Of a DNA stretch of 7,259 nt, positions 1 to 6,436 are shown in pieces. The DNA comes from Nitrospira sp. (GTDB lineage Bacteria > Nitrospirota > Nitrospiria > Nitrospirales > Nitrospiraceae): positions 1-7,259 of the forward strand of contig JAJFBJ010000157.1 in NCBI GenBank assembly GCA_020697375.1, written 5' to 3'. Numbering within the stretch: position 1 is the first letter of the stretch; each line of letters opens with the position of its first letter. The notes under the pieces are model-generated. The model saw only the letters and a list, made by a program, of their open reading frames with translations. It was not told the DNA's origin and ran no database searches. A program made the position numbers and the translations under genes.

Positions 1-718
1 CCATGGACGGAGACTTTCCTGCCCCGAGCCGCTCACAGATCGCTTTGGCGACCGCCAGGCGGATGATGCCTTCGCCTTGGCCCGTCATCGACACTGCGCC
101 GCAGCGATTATCAGCATAGACTCCGCAGCCGATCAGGGGCGTGTCTCCCACCCGGCCCGGCACCATGGCCTCGATCCCTCCAGTTGAGGCTCCAGCCGCG
201 AGGGTGCGAGAGCGATCCAGAGCAACGGCACCGACGGTCCCATGATGATTTTTCACCCTTCGCGTACTGGTCAGTATCCGTTCATAGCGGACCGTGCGAC
301 GTCTCCCCGACTGACGATGTCTCTCAAGCGCAAAATGCTGCGCAAATCTACCGGCCAGGGGACCCGCTAACAACACGTGATTCGTCTCCTCCATCACGAG
401 CCTGGCTACGGTGATCGGATGGACGAAGCCTTCCAGCGAAGCCACCGCACCGGCTTTGAGACCGGCCCCTTCCATTATAGAGGCATCCATTCGTTGGACG
501 CCGTCGAGTTGCCGCCTCGCGCCGCGGCCCGCATTGAAGAGACCGGATTGCTCAAGAAAGCCGATCGTGACTTCGACCGCCAGGACAGCCGGACCTCCCT
601 GCTCAAGAATCGCATAGCCGCTGGCGAGCGCGTCGGCAAGGCAGGACGACTGGCTCCTGGTCATTGGGCGCCGGCCGGCACCGCCGTGTGCCAGAAGAAG
701 GGGATGAGGACGGGTCAA
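1..718 (-). CDS. Isoaspartyl peptidase / L-asparaginase (Ntn-hydrolase, peptidase family T2), 3' end cut by window
   Basis: This enzyme hydrolyses beta-aspartyl (isoaspartyl) dipeptides and L-asparagine after cleaving itself into alpha and beta subunits. 239 residues are visible, open to the left edge. The N-terminal strand AHGGAG (residues 10-15) is typical. The autocleavage site is HHGTVGAVALD, with Thr161 as new N-terminus and nucleophile. Thr179, Arg189, Asp192 and Thr212-Gly213 fall at exactly the spacing from the nucleophile known for E. coli IaaA (Thr197, Arg207, Asp210, Thr230-Gly231 relative to Thr179). The motifs GRVGDTPLIG, YADN and TGQGE are also present. I chose the TTG at 718-716: the reading frame upstream has no ATG or GTG before a stop, and a later ATG would remove the HGGAG strand. 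The TTG overlaps the preceding gene's TGA, and AAGGA lies 12 bases upstream, so translation is probably coupled. The family is secure; asparaginase versus isoaspartyl dipeptidase preference is not. Confidence 0.93.
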   Translation of the reverse strand, partial: MTRPHPLLLAHGGAGRRPMTRSQSSCLADALASGYAILEQGGPAVLAVEVTIGFLEQSGLFNAGRGARRQLDGVQRMDASIMEGAGLKAGAVASLEGFVHPITVARLVMEETNHVLLAGPLAGRFAQHFALERHRQSGRRRTVRYERILTSTRRVKNHHGTVGAVALDRSRTLAAGASTGGIEAMVPGRVGDTPLIGCGVYADNRCGAVSMTGQGEGIIRLAVAKAICERLGAGKSPSM

Positions 719-1137
719 TTGAGGAGGAGATCCTTGGCCTGTTGGTAGGCCGGATTTTTCATACGATCAAGGTCGGAACGCACAAATCCGAGCCCAGTCA
801 CGCAGAGCTCAAAGTTGTCAGAAAGTTTTGCGAAAAGAGGCCTTTCGTCCTGGGCAGGCTGGTCCGCCATCTGCGCAACAATGCCGTAGGAACGTTTCCC
901 CGTCTTCACGTAATCCACGAGGAAATCTTTATGGTAGACGAGGCCGGCGGTCTTCAGCCGGCGTAGATATTCAGGAAAGAGCCCGGCCATGAACAATGTG
1001 AAGTCGCCGATGTGCTGGTTGGTCACGTAGGTGGTCACATTGAGGTCGGGCCAGCCGAGATGTTCCGTGAAGGTTTTCTCGGTCAAGGCGCCGAAAAGCT
1101 GACGCAGCGGATGTCGAGCCGGGATTGAGGTTCCCAT
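715..1137 (-). CDS. Conserved-looking hypothetical protein, 140 residues
   Basis: I do not recognise this family. The product is a soluble, mixed-charge 140-residue protein with one cysteine, no signal peptide and no membrane segment. An N-terminal HPLRQLFGALTEKTF segment is followed by a region rich in aromatic and aliphatic residues (TTYVTNQHIGDFTLFMAGLF, about residues 36-55), then a charged C-terminal half ending in AKDLLLN. I chose ATG 1137-1135 because AGGGAG lies 7 bases upstream and a perfect extended -10 lies about 35-43 bases upstream. A TTG at 1167 would add ten residues but falls at or before the expected transcript start. Its TGA stop overlaps the TTG start of the asparaginase gene, so the two are probably translated together, which hints at linked roles. 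It is likely a real gene given the good ribosome site and codon-like composition, but its function is unknown. Confidence 0.8.
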   Translation of the reverse strand: MGTSIPARHPLRQLFGALTEKTFTEHLGWPDLNVTTYVTNQHIGDFTLFMAGLFPEYLRRLKTAGLVYHKDFLVDYVKTGKRSYGIVAQMADQPAQDERPLFAKLSDNFELCVTGLGFVRSDLDRMKNPAYQQAKDLLLN

Positions 1138-1171
1138 CTCTCCTCTCCCTGTATCACAGGCAGTCAAGCCT

Positions 1172-1180
1172 ATTATAGCA
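1172..1180 (-). promoter_or_regulatory. Extended -10 promoter candidate (TGCTATAAT)
   Basis: Read on the minus strand, the gap after the dtd stop contains TGCTATAAT, a perfect match to the sigma-70 extended -10 (TGnTATAAT). There is no good -35 at 16-18 bases, which extended -10 promoters can tolerate. Transcription would begin near 1165, giving a leader of about 28 bases with a Shine-Dalgarno before the ATG at 1137. It would let the unknown protein and asparaginase be expressed apart from the upstream murJ-ogt-dtd run. Confidence 0.5.
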
Positions 1181-1200
1181 GAGTCTGATCCGAAGACCGC

Positions 1201-1650
1201 TTAAAAGCCGCTCCGACTGTCCAACAGGAAGGTGACGGGGCCGTCGTTCACTAACTCAACCTTCATGTGGGCGGCAAACACGCCGGTCTCGACCTGGGTC
1301 CCCTGCACCTTCAATTCCTCCGAAACACGCTCATACCATCGTCTGGCTTCGTCGGGCGGCGCGGCATCCTCGAAGCCAGGGCGCCGACCGTTCTTCGTGT
1401 TCCCCAAAAGGGTGAACTGGGACACCAGGAGGAGACCGCCTCCCGTCTCGGTCAGCGACCGGTTCATTTTGCCTGCTTCGTCGGCAAAGATGCGTAGGCC
1501 CCGCAGTTTTTCGACCATGAACCGGCAATCCACCTCGCCGTCGCCCTTCGCGACACCAAGCAGAACTAACAGACCCGGCCCGATTGAGCCGACGACTCGC
1601 CCCTCCACTTCCACAGATGCGCGGCTCACCCGCTGGATGACCGCTTTCAT
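1201..1650 (-). CDS. dtd: D-aminoacyl-tRNA deacylase (D-Tyr-tRNA deacylase)
   Basis: This enzyme hydrolyses the ester bond of D-aminoacyl-tRNAs (and mischarged glycyl-tRNA-Ala), keeping D-amino acids out of proteins; it acts as a cytosolic homodimer. The product is 149 residues, the usual length. It begins [15 protein letters not shown], the classic Dtd N-terminus. The catalytic-site strand SQFTL is at residues 77-81, followed by [11 protein letters not shown]. The cross-subunit Gly-cisPro motif is Gly137-Pro138 in [11 protein letters not shown]. The open frame runs far upstream, but the ATG at 1650-1648 matches the family start and overlaps the upstream gene's stop as ATGA, a typical coupling junction. 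The stop is TAA at 1203-1201, followed by a 63-base gap. Confidence 0.97.
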   Translation of the reverse strand: MKAVIQRVSRASVEVEGRVVGSIGPGLLVLLGVAKGDGEVDCRFMVEKLRGLRIFADEAGKMNRSLTETGGGLLLVSQFTLLGNTKNGRRPGFEDAAPPDEARRWYERVSEELKVQGTQVETGVFAAHMKVELVNDGPVTFLLDSRSGF

Positions 1651-2177
1651 CGGTCTCGATCCGCGTGGCGAACCCTGGGCAGCGAGCCTTCGAGGGCCAA
1701 TAACTTGCGTTTGGCCGACAGCCCGCATGAGAATCCGCCGAGCCTGGCGTCCTGGGCAATGATCCGATGGCACGGCAAGACGATCGGCAAGGGATTCGCG
1801 CCGACCGCGCCACCCACCGCTCTCGCATACTGTACCCCGCCGACCCGTGAGGCCAGACCTCGGTAGGACCATAGTTGGCCATAGGGGATCCCCCCTAGCT
1901 TCTTCCATACCCGCTGCTGAAAGGCGGTTCCTCGCGAGAGATCAAGGGGGAGATCGAAGGATGTCCGGGCTCCGGCCAGATACTCCGTCAATTGCTTGCG
2001 TGCATCCCGGAGAAGAGAAGACGAAGATGAGGCATCGAAGCCGGCGCCTCCCTGTCCCAAGGCTGCCGTCACGGCCGCCTTTGAGGTCTGCGGCAGTACG
2101 ATGGCGGCAAGGCCTTTTTCTGATTCGGCCAGGCCCATCCATCCCCAGCTCGATTTGAAAATCAATGTGCGCGTCAT
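1647..2177 (-). CDS. ogt: Methylated-DNA--[protein]-cysteine S-methyltransferase (Ogt/MGMT type)
   Basis: This suicide repair protein transfers the alkyl group from O6-alkylguanine (or O4-alkylthymine) in DNA to its own cysteine. The product is 176 residues, normal for single-domain Ogt. A divergent N-terminal domain (about 1-80) is followed by the DNA-binding/active-site domain: [17 protein letters not shown] (84-100), the helix-turn-helix region with [11 protein letters not shown] (104-114), [20 protein letters not shown] with acceptor Cys136, then [10 protein letters not shown] and a LLALEG end. The acceptor cysteine is intact, so this is not an alkyltransferase-like (ATL) protein. Where most relatives have glycine after GGFS, this one has a second cysteine (Cys151). 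The start ATG 2177-2175 has a perfect AGGAGG 5 bases upstream; that site overlaps the murJ stop (TAGGAGG). The stop overlaps the dtd start. The short tail RVRHADRDR is unremarkable. Confidence 0.95.
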   Translation of the reverse strand: MTRTLIFKSSWGWMGLAESEKGLAAIVLPQTSKAAVTAALGQGGAGFDASSSSSLLRDARKQLTEYLAGARTSFDLPLDLSRGTAFQQRVWKKLGGIPYGQLWSYRGLASRVGGVQYARAVGGAVGANPLPIVLPCHRIIAQDARLGGFSCGLSAKRKLLALEGSLPRVRHADRDR

Positions 2178-2189
2178 TAAATCCTCCTA
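2178..2189 (-). promoter_or_regulatory. Ribosome binding site of ogt with embedded murJ stop codon
   Basis: The minus strand reads TAGGAGGattta directly before the ogt ATG. The murJ stop TAG forms the first bases of the AGGAGG Shine-Dalgarno, so ribosomes ending murJ sit on the ogt initiation site. This supports a shared transcript and terminating-ribosome coupling. Confidence 0.8.
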
Positions 2190-3797
2190 GCGGCCCGTGA
2201 GACGGCCGAACTTCTTCTTGATCATGCTCCACACGAGATCGAGTTCTTCGGATCGCATGAGCGCATGGACCCCGAGATAGCCGCTCACACTCAATCCGAT
2301 GGCGACCGTCAGCATCACGGATTTTGCCGCCCACTCGCCTTCATGCGTCCAGACCTGCGCTCCGGCCACCCACAGGCAGGACAGGACCAGTGGAATGCAT
2401 GCCACCAGCACGCGCCCCGCCGAACGCCCCACCGACCCCCACTCGACACCGCCGAGACGACGGTTGAGCAAGGCGACCAAAATGATTCCGTTCACCATTC
2501 CGGCCAGGGCAGTGGCCAACGCCAGACCAGCCGCACCCAGCGGAGACATCAGAAGCAGGGAGAAGACAATGTTGGCGGCTACGGCAATCGCACCCGAGAT
2601 GGCAGGAGTTCTGGTGTCCTGGAGCGAGTAAAACGCCGCCACAATGATGCGCACGCCTCCGAATGCCCAGAGGCCCACGGCATAACAGAGCAAGGCCAAA
2701 GCCGTTTCGGCAGTGTCATGCGCTGTAAACGTCCCGTGCTCGAAAAAGACATGCACGATGGGGGTCCTCAGGAAAATCAACCCGAGCATTGCCGGAAACA
2801 TGATGAACACAATCATCCGCAATCCAAATCCGAGCGTGGTCCGGAGTTCCTCGATGGCACCGCGGGCCGCCTGGGCGGAGAGCATAGGCAGAATGGCCAT
2901 GGCGAGCGCGACGCCGAAGATGCCTAAAGGAAACTGGACCAACCGCATGCCGTAGAACAGATAGGTCGGCGCGCCTGTGATGAAGGATGCCAGGATCGTG
3001 CTGATCGTCAAATTGACCTGTGTCACCGACAGGCCGAGCAGCGACGGCAGCATCAACCGGCCGATCCGCTTCACGCCGGGATGACCCGGCTCAAACCGGA
3101 TGCCGAACAAGAATCCTCTCGCCTTGAGGCTGGGGATTTGCATGATGAACTGAGCAGCTCCTCCAGCCACGACGCCTATCGCCACACCAATAATCGGTTC
3201 CGCTAAGTGCGGGGACAGAAAAAGCGCGGACCCGATGATGCAGATGTTCAGGAAGAGCGCCGCATAGGCCGGGACGGCAAAGGCCCGGACCGAATTCAAA
3301 ATGCCCATCGCCAGCGCGGCGAGACTGATGAAGAGGAGATAGGGAAACATGATACGGGCCAGTATCGTTGTGAGCGCGAGCTTCTCCGGCGACGCATGAA
3401 AGCCCGGTGCCAGAGCCTGGACGAGCCACGGCGCGATGAGGATACCCAGCAATGTCACCAGGGTTACGATCGTGAGCAACGTGGTGAAGACCGCGCTCGC
3501 CAGTTCCCACGCCTCACGTTTGGATTTGAGCGAGTGGTATTCCGTAAAGACCGGAATAAAGGCGGCGGACATCGAGCCTTCCGCGAATAGTTCGCGCAGC
3601 AGACTTGGAATACGGAAGGCGACGTAGAATGCGTCAGCCGCCGGCGTGGCCCCGAACAGGCGCGCGAGAACCATGTCACGAATGAAACCGAGGATGCGGC
3701 TCGAAAAGGTGGCGACCCCAATGACGCCCGCGGCTTTCACCAGTGAATGGTTTTCGCTCTGGGATGTTTTCGGGAGAGCCGTAGCGGTATCAGGCAT
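2187..3797 (-). CDS. murJ: Lipid II flippase MurJ (MVIN/MOP superfamily)
   Basis: MurJ moves lipid-linked peptidoglycan precursor (lipid II) across the inner membrane. The product is 536 residues with many hydrophobic helices along its whole length, consistent with the usual 14. The N-terminal signature is clear: SSRILGFIRDMVLARLFGA (residues 32-50), ADAFYVAFRIPSLLR (54-68) and FAEGSMSAAFIPVF (71-84). It includes Arg34, Arg40, Asp55, Arg68 and Glu73, equivalents of charged residues in E. coli MurJ's central cavity. LFYGMRLVQFPLGIFGVALA in the middle is also typical. I chose ATG 3797-3795, since the family begins shortly before the KAAGVIG helix. It lacks an obvious Shine-Dalgarno. An ATG at 3893 in the same frame would overlap the preceding gene by 47 bases and also lacks a site. 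The stop TAG lies 9 bases before ogt. Confidence 0.96.
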   Translation of the reverse strand: MPDTATALPKTSQSENHSLVKAAGVIGVATFSSRILGFIRDMVLARLFGATPAADAFYVAFRIPSLLRELFAEGSMSAAFIPVFTEYHSLKSKREAWELASAVFTTLLTIVTLVTLLGILIAPWLVQALAPGFHASPEKLALTTILARIMFPYLLFISLAALAMGILNSVRAFAVPAYAALFLNICIIGSALFLSPHLAEPIIGVAIGVVAGGAAQFIMQIPSLKARGFLFGIRFEPGHPGVKRIGRLMLPSLLGLSVTQVNLTISTILASFITGAPTYLFYGMRLVQFPLGIFGVALAMAILPMLSAQAARGAIEELRTTLGFGLRMIVFIMFPAMLGLIFLRTPIVHVFFEHGTFTAHDTAETALALLCYAVGLWAFGGVRIIVAAFYSLQDTRTPAISGAIAVAANIVFSLLLMSPLGAAGLALATALAGMVNGIILVALLNRRLGGVEWGSVGRSAGRVLVACIPLVLSCLWVAGAQVWTHEGEWAAKSVMLTVAIGLSVSGYLGVHALMRSEELDLVWSMIKKKFGRLTGR

Positions 3798-3846
3798 CTG
3801 GGCGGATTCTAACGGATCGATGCCGCGCAGTCTATTGAACAGCGCG

Positions 3847-4509
3847 TTATGGTTCCTGCACGATTCGGTTTGAGAGTTCGTCGGGATTGTCATTGGGCGA
3901 TGCAGGATGGGCGAGCGCCAGCAAGACCCCGCAGCGTTCGATGCCGGCGCAGAATGCGCCCGCGATGTCGTCCGCTTTCAGCCTCGTGACGACGGCTTCA
4001 ACCACCTCGTTCCATTGTGCCGCCGCGATGCGCGGGCCGATTCCGGAATCCGGCAATACATACACGTGCCGCTCCATCAGCGAGACCATGAGCAGTACGG
4101 CCGTGCGGTCGCGAGTCCGGAAAAGGCTGTGTTGTGCGAACGCGCGCTCCGCCCGCAGTTGCACTTTGCGCCGCAGCCGTTCGGTCGAAGTGACCGCCCG
4201 GATGACCGGATCGAACGTGCCCAACCACAAACCGATGACATATCCCACCAGGGTCGAGACGATGAGCCACGCCGCATTGGCTGCATGCCAACCCCATGGC
4301 AACCAGAAAGCCTCGCTCATCAACAGGCTGGTGAGCACCAGCAGCGCCAAGGCCAGCCCGGCGCGATGTTGTGCATCATGATAGAGTCCCGAGCGTGCCA
4401 CGAGCATCGGCACGATCTCTGCGCTCGTGAGCCGTTCAGCGGCACGAACTGCATCGCTGATGCGGCCCTTCTCCTCGTCGGTTAACGGCACGAGCTTACC
4501 AGTCCCCAC
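3847..4509 (-). CDS. TPM-domain membrane protein (second of pair)
   Basis: This is a 220-residue TPM-domain protein of the short, membrane-hairpin type often found next to LemA and a secreted TPM protein. The domain start (LTDEEKGRISDAVRAAERLTSAEIVPMLV, about 9-37) is separated from its second half by two hydrophobic segments (about 48-68 and 78-97). The second half then runs from TSTERLRRKVQLRAERAF through HSLFRTRDRTAVLLMVSLMERHVYVLPDSGI to the NEVVEAVVTRLKADDIAGAF region, a standard TPM ending. The start is GTG 4509-4507, with AGGAGG 5 bases upstream inside the glycine-rich end of the previous gene. The two genes overlap by 14 bases. The open frame extends further upstream but only as a shadow of that glycine-rich end. 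The cellular role is unknown; TPM domains have been linked to phosphatase activity and photosystem II repair in plants. Confidence 0.88.
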   Translation of the reverse strand: MGTGKLVPLTDEEKGRISDAVRAAERLTSAEIVPMLVARSGLYHDAQHRAGLALALLVLTSLLMSEAFWLPWGWHAANAAWLIVSTLVGYVIGLWLGTFDPVIRAVTSTERLRRKVQLRAERAFAQHSLFRTRDRTAVLLMVSLMERHVYVLPDSGIGPRIAAAQWNEVVEAVVTRLKADDIAGAFCAGIERCGVLLALAHPASPNDNPDELSNRIVQEP

Positions 4510-5395
4510 TGGCCCCTCCTCCACCGAAATCACCGCCGCCTCCGCCGAATCCTCCGTGGTCAAACGAGCCGCCGCTCCATCCGCCCCGACCGCTACTGTA
4601 CCAAGCCCAATCGTCGAATCCCCGCCGCCGCCTCCCTCCTTTGGCACCCAGTACCATCCACAGCAGGACAGCGGTTAATCCCGCTGCCGCCACTCCCCAC
4701 AGCATGCTCGCCGCCTGCGCCACCATGAAGGTCAACACGGCGCCCAGCAAGGCGCGGGCACGCCGCAGACCCTGGCTCAATACTAATCCAGCCAGAAACC
4801 CCACGAAGACGCCGATGACGACATACTGGAAGGCGCTCGATTGAAGAATCAGTCGATCACCCGAAGGCGACTCAGCCGTCTGATAGGTGCCTTCGATCGT
4901 CCGGAGAATGGCGTCGACGCCGGCCCCAACTCCGGCCGGGATGTCACCGGCCTTGAACCGCGGTACGATCTCGTCGCGAATGATGCGGGCTGAGCGCAAA
5001 TCGGTCAGCGTCCCTTCGAGCCCATAGCCCACCTCGATACGAAGCTTCCGCTCCTTCAGCGCGATCAGCAGGAGGACGCCGTTGTCCGTGCCTTTTTTCC
5101 CGAGCTTCCATGTCGTCGCCACGCGATGGGAATATTCCTCTACTGGCTCTCCCTCGAGAGAGGGGAGTATCAACACCGCCACCTGGTTGCCGGTTTGCTG
5201 CTCGTGCGCTTCGAGCCGGGCGCTCATGTGTTCAGAGTCGTGCGCAGGCAACGCACGTGCAAGATCCACAATGCGACCCGTCAACGGCGGGACCTCTAGC
5301 GCCGAGACGAGCAGCGGATTCACCAGAAGCCCCAAGAAGACGAGGAGCCGCGCCGGCTTTCGCCAGTCACGGCTCATAAAAGGGATAGACATCAT
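4496..5395 (-). CDS. TPM-domain secreted/membrane protein (YgcG-like), glycine-rich C-terminus
   Basis: The product is a 299-residue envelope protein. A basic N-terminus and hydrophobic segment (about 16-32, ending LVSA) look like a signal peptide. The TPM domain (about 37-168) contains LTGRIVDLARALP, QTGNQVAVLILPSL, GTDNGVLLLIALKERKLRIEVGYGLEG and DLRSARIIRDEIVPRFKAGD. Hydrophobic stretches at about 189-207 and 213-250 probably anchor the protein. The end is glycine-rich with aromatic residues and finishes GGGGASGDW, the hallmark tail of this family. The domain therefore faces the periplasm. I chose ATG 5395-5393, 10 bases after the lemA stop; ATGs at 5392 and 5377 are possible, and none has a strong ribosome site. 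The 3' end overlaps the next TPM gene. Conserved LemA-TPM pairing suggests a shared envelope function, not biochemically defined here. Confidence 0.9.
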   Translation of the reverse strand: MMSIPFMSRDWRKPARLLVFLGLLVNPLLVSALEVPPLTGRIVDLARALPAHDSEHMSARLEAHEQQTGNQVAVLILPSLEGEPVEEYSHRVATTWKLGKKGTDNGVLLLIALKERKLRIEVGYGLEGTLTDLRSARIIRDEIVPRFKAGDIPAGVGAGVDAILRTIEGTYQTAESPSGDRLILQSSAFQYVVIGVFVGFLAGLVLSQGLRRARALLGAVLTFMVAQAASMLWGVAAAGLTAVLLWMVLGAKGGRRRRGFDDWAWYSSGRGGWSGGSFDHGGFGGGGGDFGGGGASGDW

Positions 5396-5405
5396 CCAGG
5401 CAGGT

Positions 5406-5996
5406 CTAGAACTTGACCTCGGGCGGCTTGGCGACGGCTTTTTCATCTGCCACGGCGAAGTTGGGCCGCTCTTCCAGATGGAGGATGAATTTAGCGGTCA
5501 AGTTGGTCGGAAAAAACCGCACCATCTTGTTGTATTCCGCGACGCGGTCGATGTACCGCTTGCGAGCTACGGTGATCCGGTTTTCGGTGCCTTCCAGCTG
5601 ACTTTGGAGATCGCGAAAATTTTGATCGGCCTTTAAGTTGGGATAGTTTTCCGCAATGGCAATCAGACGACCGAGGGCCGACGTCAGGCCAGCCTGCGCT
5701 TTTTGAAACTGCTCGAACGCCGCCGGATCCTTTAACATCTCCGGAGTGACCTGAATGCCGGTGGCTTGCGCCCTCGCCTGAACCACGCCTTCGAGCGTCT
5801 CCTTTTCATGCGCGGCGTATCCTTTCACCGTCGCTACAAGATTGGGAATCAGATCAGCCCTCCGTTGGTATTGATTGACCACTTCGCTCCAGGCCGCCTT
5901 GGTGTCTTCGTCGAGTCCTTGTAGATCGTTATAGCCACACCCCCAGAGACCGCCGGTCATGAGTATGCCCAGGACGATCGTGTACACCCTACCCAT
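5406..5996 (-). CDS. lemA: LemA family lipoprotein
   Basis: The product is a 196-residue LemA protein, the usual length. The N-terminus is a short hydrophobic segment ending in GGLWGC, a plausible lipobox with Cys20 as the lipidated residue, so it is probably a membrane-tethered lipoprotein facing the periplasm. The helical-bundle signatures are complete: YNDLQGLDEDTKAAWSEV (about 22-39), QRRADLIPNLVATVKGYA (44-61), HEKETLEGVVQARA (63-76), then AENYPNLKADQNFRDLQSQ, LEGTENRI and VARKRYIDRVAEYN, ending FPTN and PPEVKF. The function of LemA is not established; it recurs beside TPM-domain proteins, as here. The ATG at 5996-5994 has AAGGAGG with AGGAGG 6 bases upstream, the best ribosome site in the run, consistent with its being the first gene of the operon. 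Confidence 0.94.
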   Translation of the reverse strand: MGRVYTIVLGILMTGGLWGCGYNDLQGLDEDTKAAWSEVVNQYQRRADLIPNLVATVKGYAAHEKETLEGVVQARAQATGIQVTPEMLKDPAAFEQFQKAQAGLTSALGRLIAIAENYPNLKADQNFRDLQSQLEGTENRITVARKRYIDRVAEYNKMVRFFPTNLTAKFILHLEERPNFAVADEKAVAKPPEVKF

Positions 5997-6072
5997 AACT
6001 CTCCTCCTTGTGATGAACGTGCAAACGGATCATGCTATCATTGGTCGAACACGGAAGATAGCGGGAGACGCC
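5997..6072. promoter_or_regulatory. Divergent intergenic region between lemA and the 101-residue gene
   Basis: This 76-base gap must carry the promoter of the minus-strand lemA run and probably that of the plus-strand gene, although each promoter could extend into the neighbouring reading frame. I see the lemA Shine-Dalgarno at its left end and a GGGAG site for the plus gene at its right end. I could not assign a confident lemA promoter by eye. Confidence 0.5.
6033..6041 (+). promoter_or_regulatory. Extended -10 candidate (TGCTATCAT) for the plus-strand gene
   Basis: TGCTATCAT matches the extended -10 consensus at all but one base of the hexamer. It would place a transcript start near 6048 and give a leader of about 25 bases containing GGGAG before the ATG at 6073. 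A TTGTGA at 6008-6013 is 22 bases away, too far to be a normal -35. Confidence 0.35.
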
Positions 6073-6378
6073 ATGTCGCTGGAACGCTCATCGCATCAAC
6101 CGGGAGGATTTCAGCTCAGGCACCGCTTACTGGGCATCTATCAGGGAAGTGCGATTGAGCTGGCCTTCTGGCACCCTTCGTCCGGCATGCCCGAATATGG
6201 GCTCTGCCGGTTCCCGACCAAGGACAAGGCGCAAGCGCTGGTCGATTTCTTGACATCGCCGGCCTGCGCCGAACCGTTCGATCCCACGGACCTGACCATT
6301 GAACCGTATGATCTCGCCGAACATGAACGGCTGACGACTGACTACCCCCTGCCCTCTGCCTGGGAACAACCGACATAA
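6073..6378 (+). CDS. Small hypothetical protein, 101 residues
   Basis: I do not recognise this protein. It has 101 residues, no signal peptide and no membrane segment. Motif-like stretches include LRHRLLGIYQGSAIELAFWH (about 16-35), YGLCRFPTKDKAQALVDFLT (41-60), and an acidic C-terminal third with repeated D/E-P/Y pairs ending YPLPSAWEQPT. It has two cysteines. I chose ATG 6073 because GGGAG sits 5 bases upstream. The same frame is open back to 5959, but that extension would run into the lemA coding region and read its reverse strand. It is the only plus-strand gene in the window, divergent from lemA and convergent with the PilZ gene (58 bases apart). The coherent composition and ribosome site make it a likely real gene of unknown function. 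Confidence 0.7.
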   Translation: MSLERSSHQPGGFQLRHRLLGIYQGSAIELAFWHPSSGMPEYGLCRFPTKDKAQALVDFLTSPACAEPFDPTDLTIEPYDLAEHERLTTDYPLPSAWEQPT

Positions 6379-6436
6379 CGCCGTGCCGATTGCCGGCTGC
6401 GAGAAGTTGAGCGCTGGTTGCGGAGAAGGTGGCGTG

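Noticed and set aside
377..748. 123-residue plus-strand open frame at the left end
   Set aside because: It is antisense to the asparaginase gene, whose catalytic residues are all present on the minus strand.
1232..1762. 176-residue plus-strand open frame over dtd/ogt
   Set aside because: It is antisense to the clear dtd and ogt genes, is rich in Arg/Ser/Thr/Pro as expected of a shadow frame in high-GC DNA, and has no recognisable motif.
2265..2927. 220-residue plus-strand open frame over murJ
   Set aside because: It is antisense to MurJ and full of His/Gln/Arg/Gly, a composition produced by reading a membrane-protein gene backwards.
3798..3893. Upstream ATG at 3893 as the murJ start
   Set aside because: It would add 32 residues not expected for MurJ and overlap the TPM gene by 47 bases, with no ribosome site.
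4510..4660. Repetitive GGN-rich stretch
   Set aside because: It is the coding sequence of the glycine-rich tail of the TPM protein, a family hallmark, not an independent repeat element.
5082..5636. 184-residue plus-strand open frame across the lemA/TPM junction
   Set aside because: It crosses two well-supported minus-strand genes and shows no family motif.
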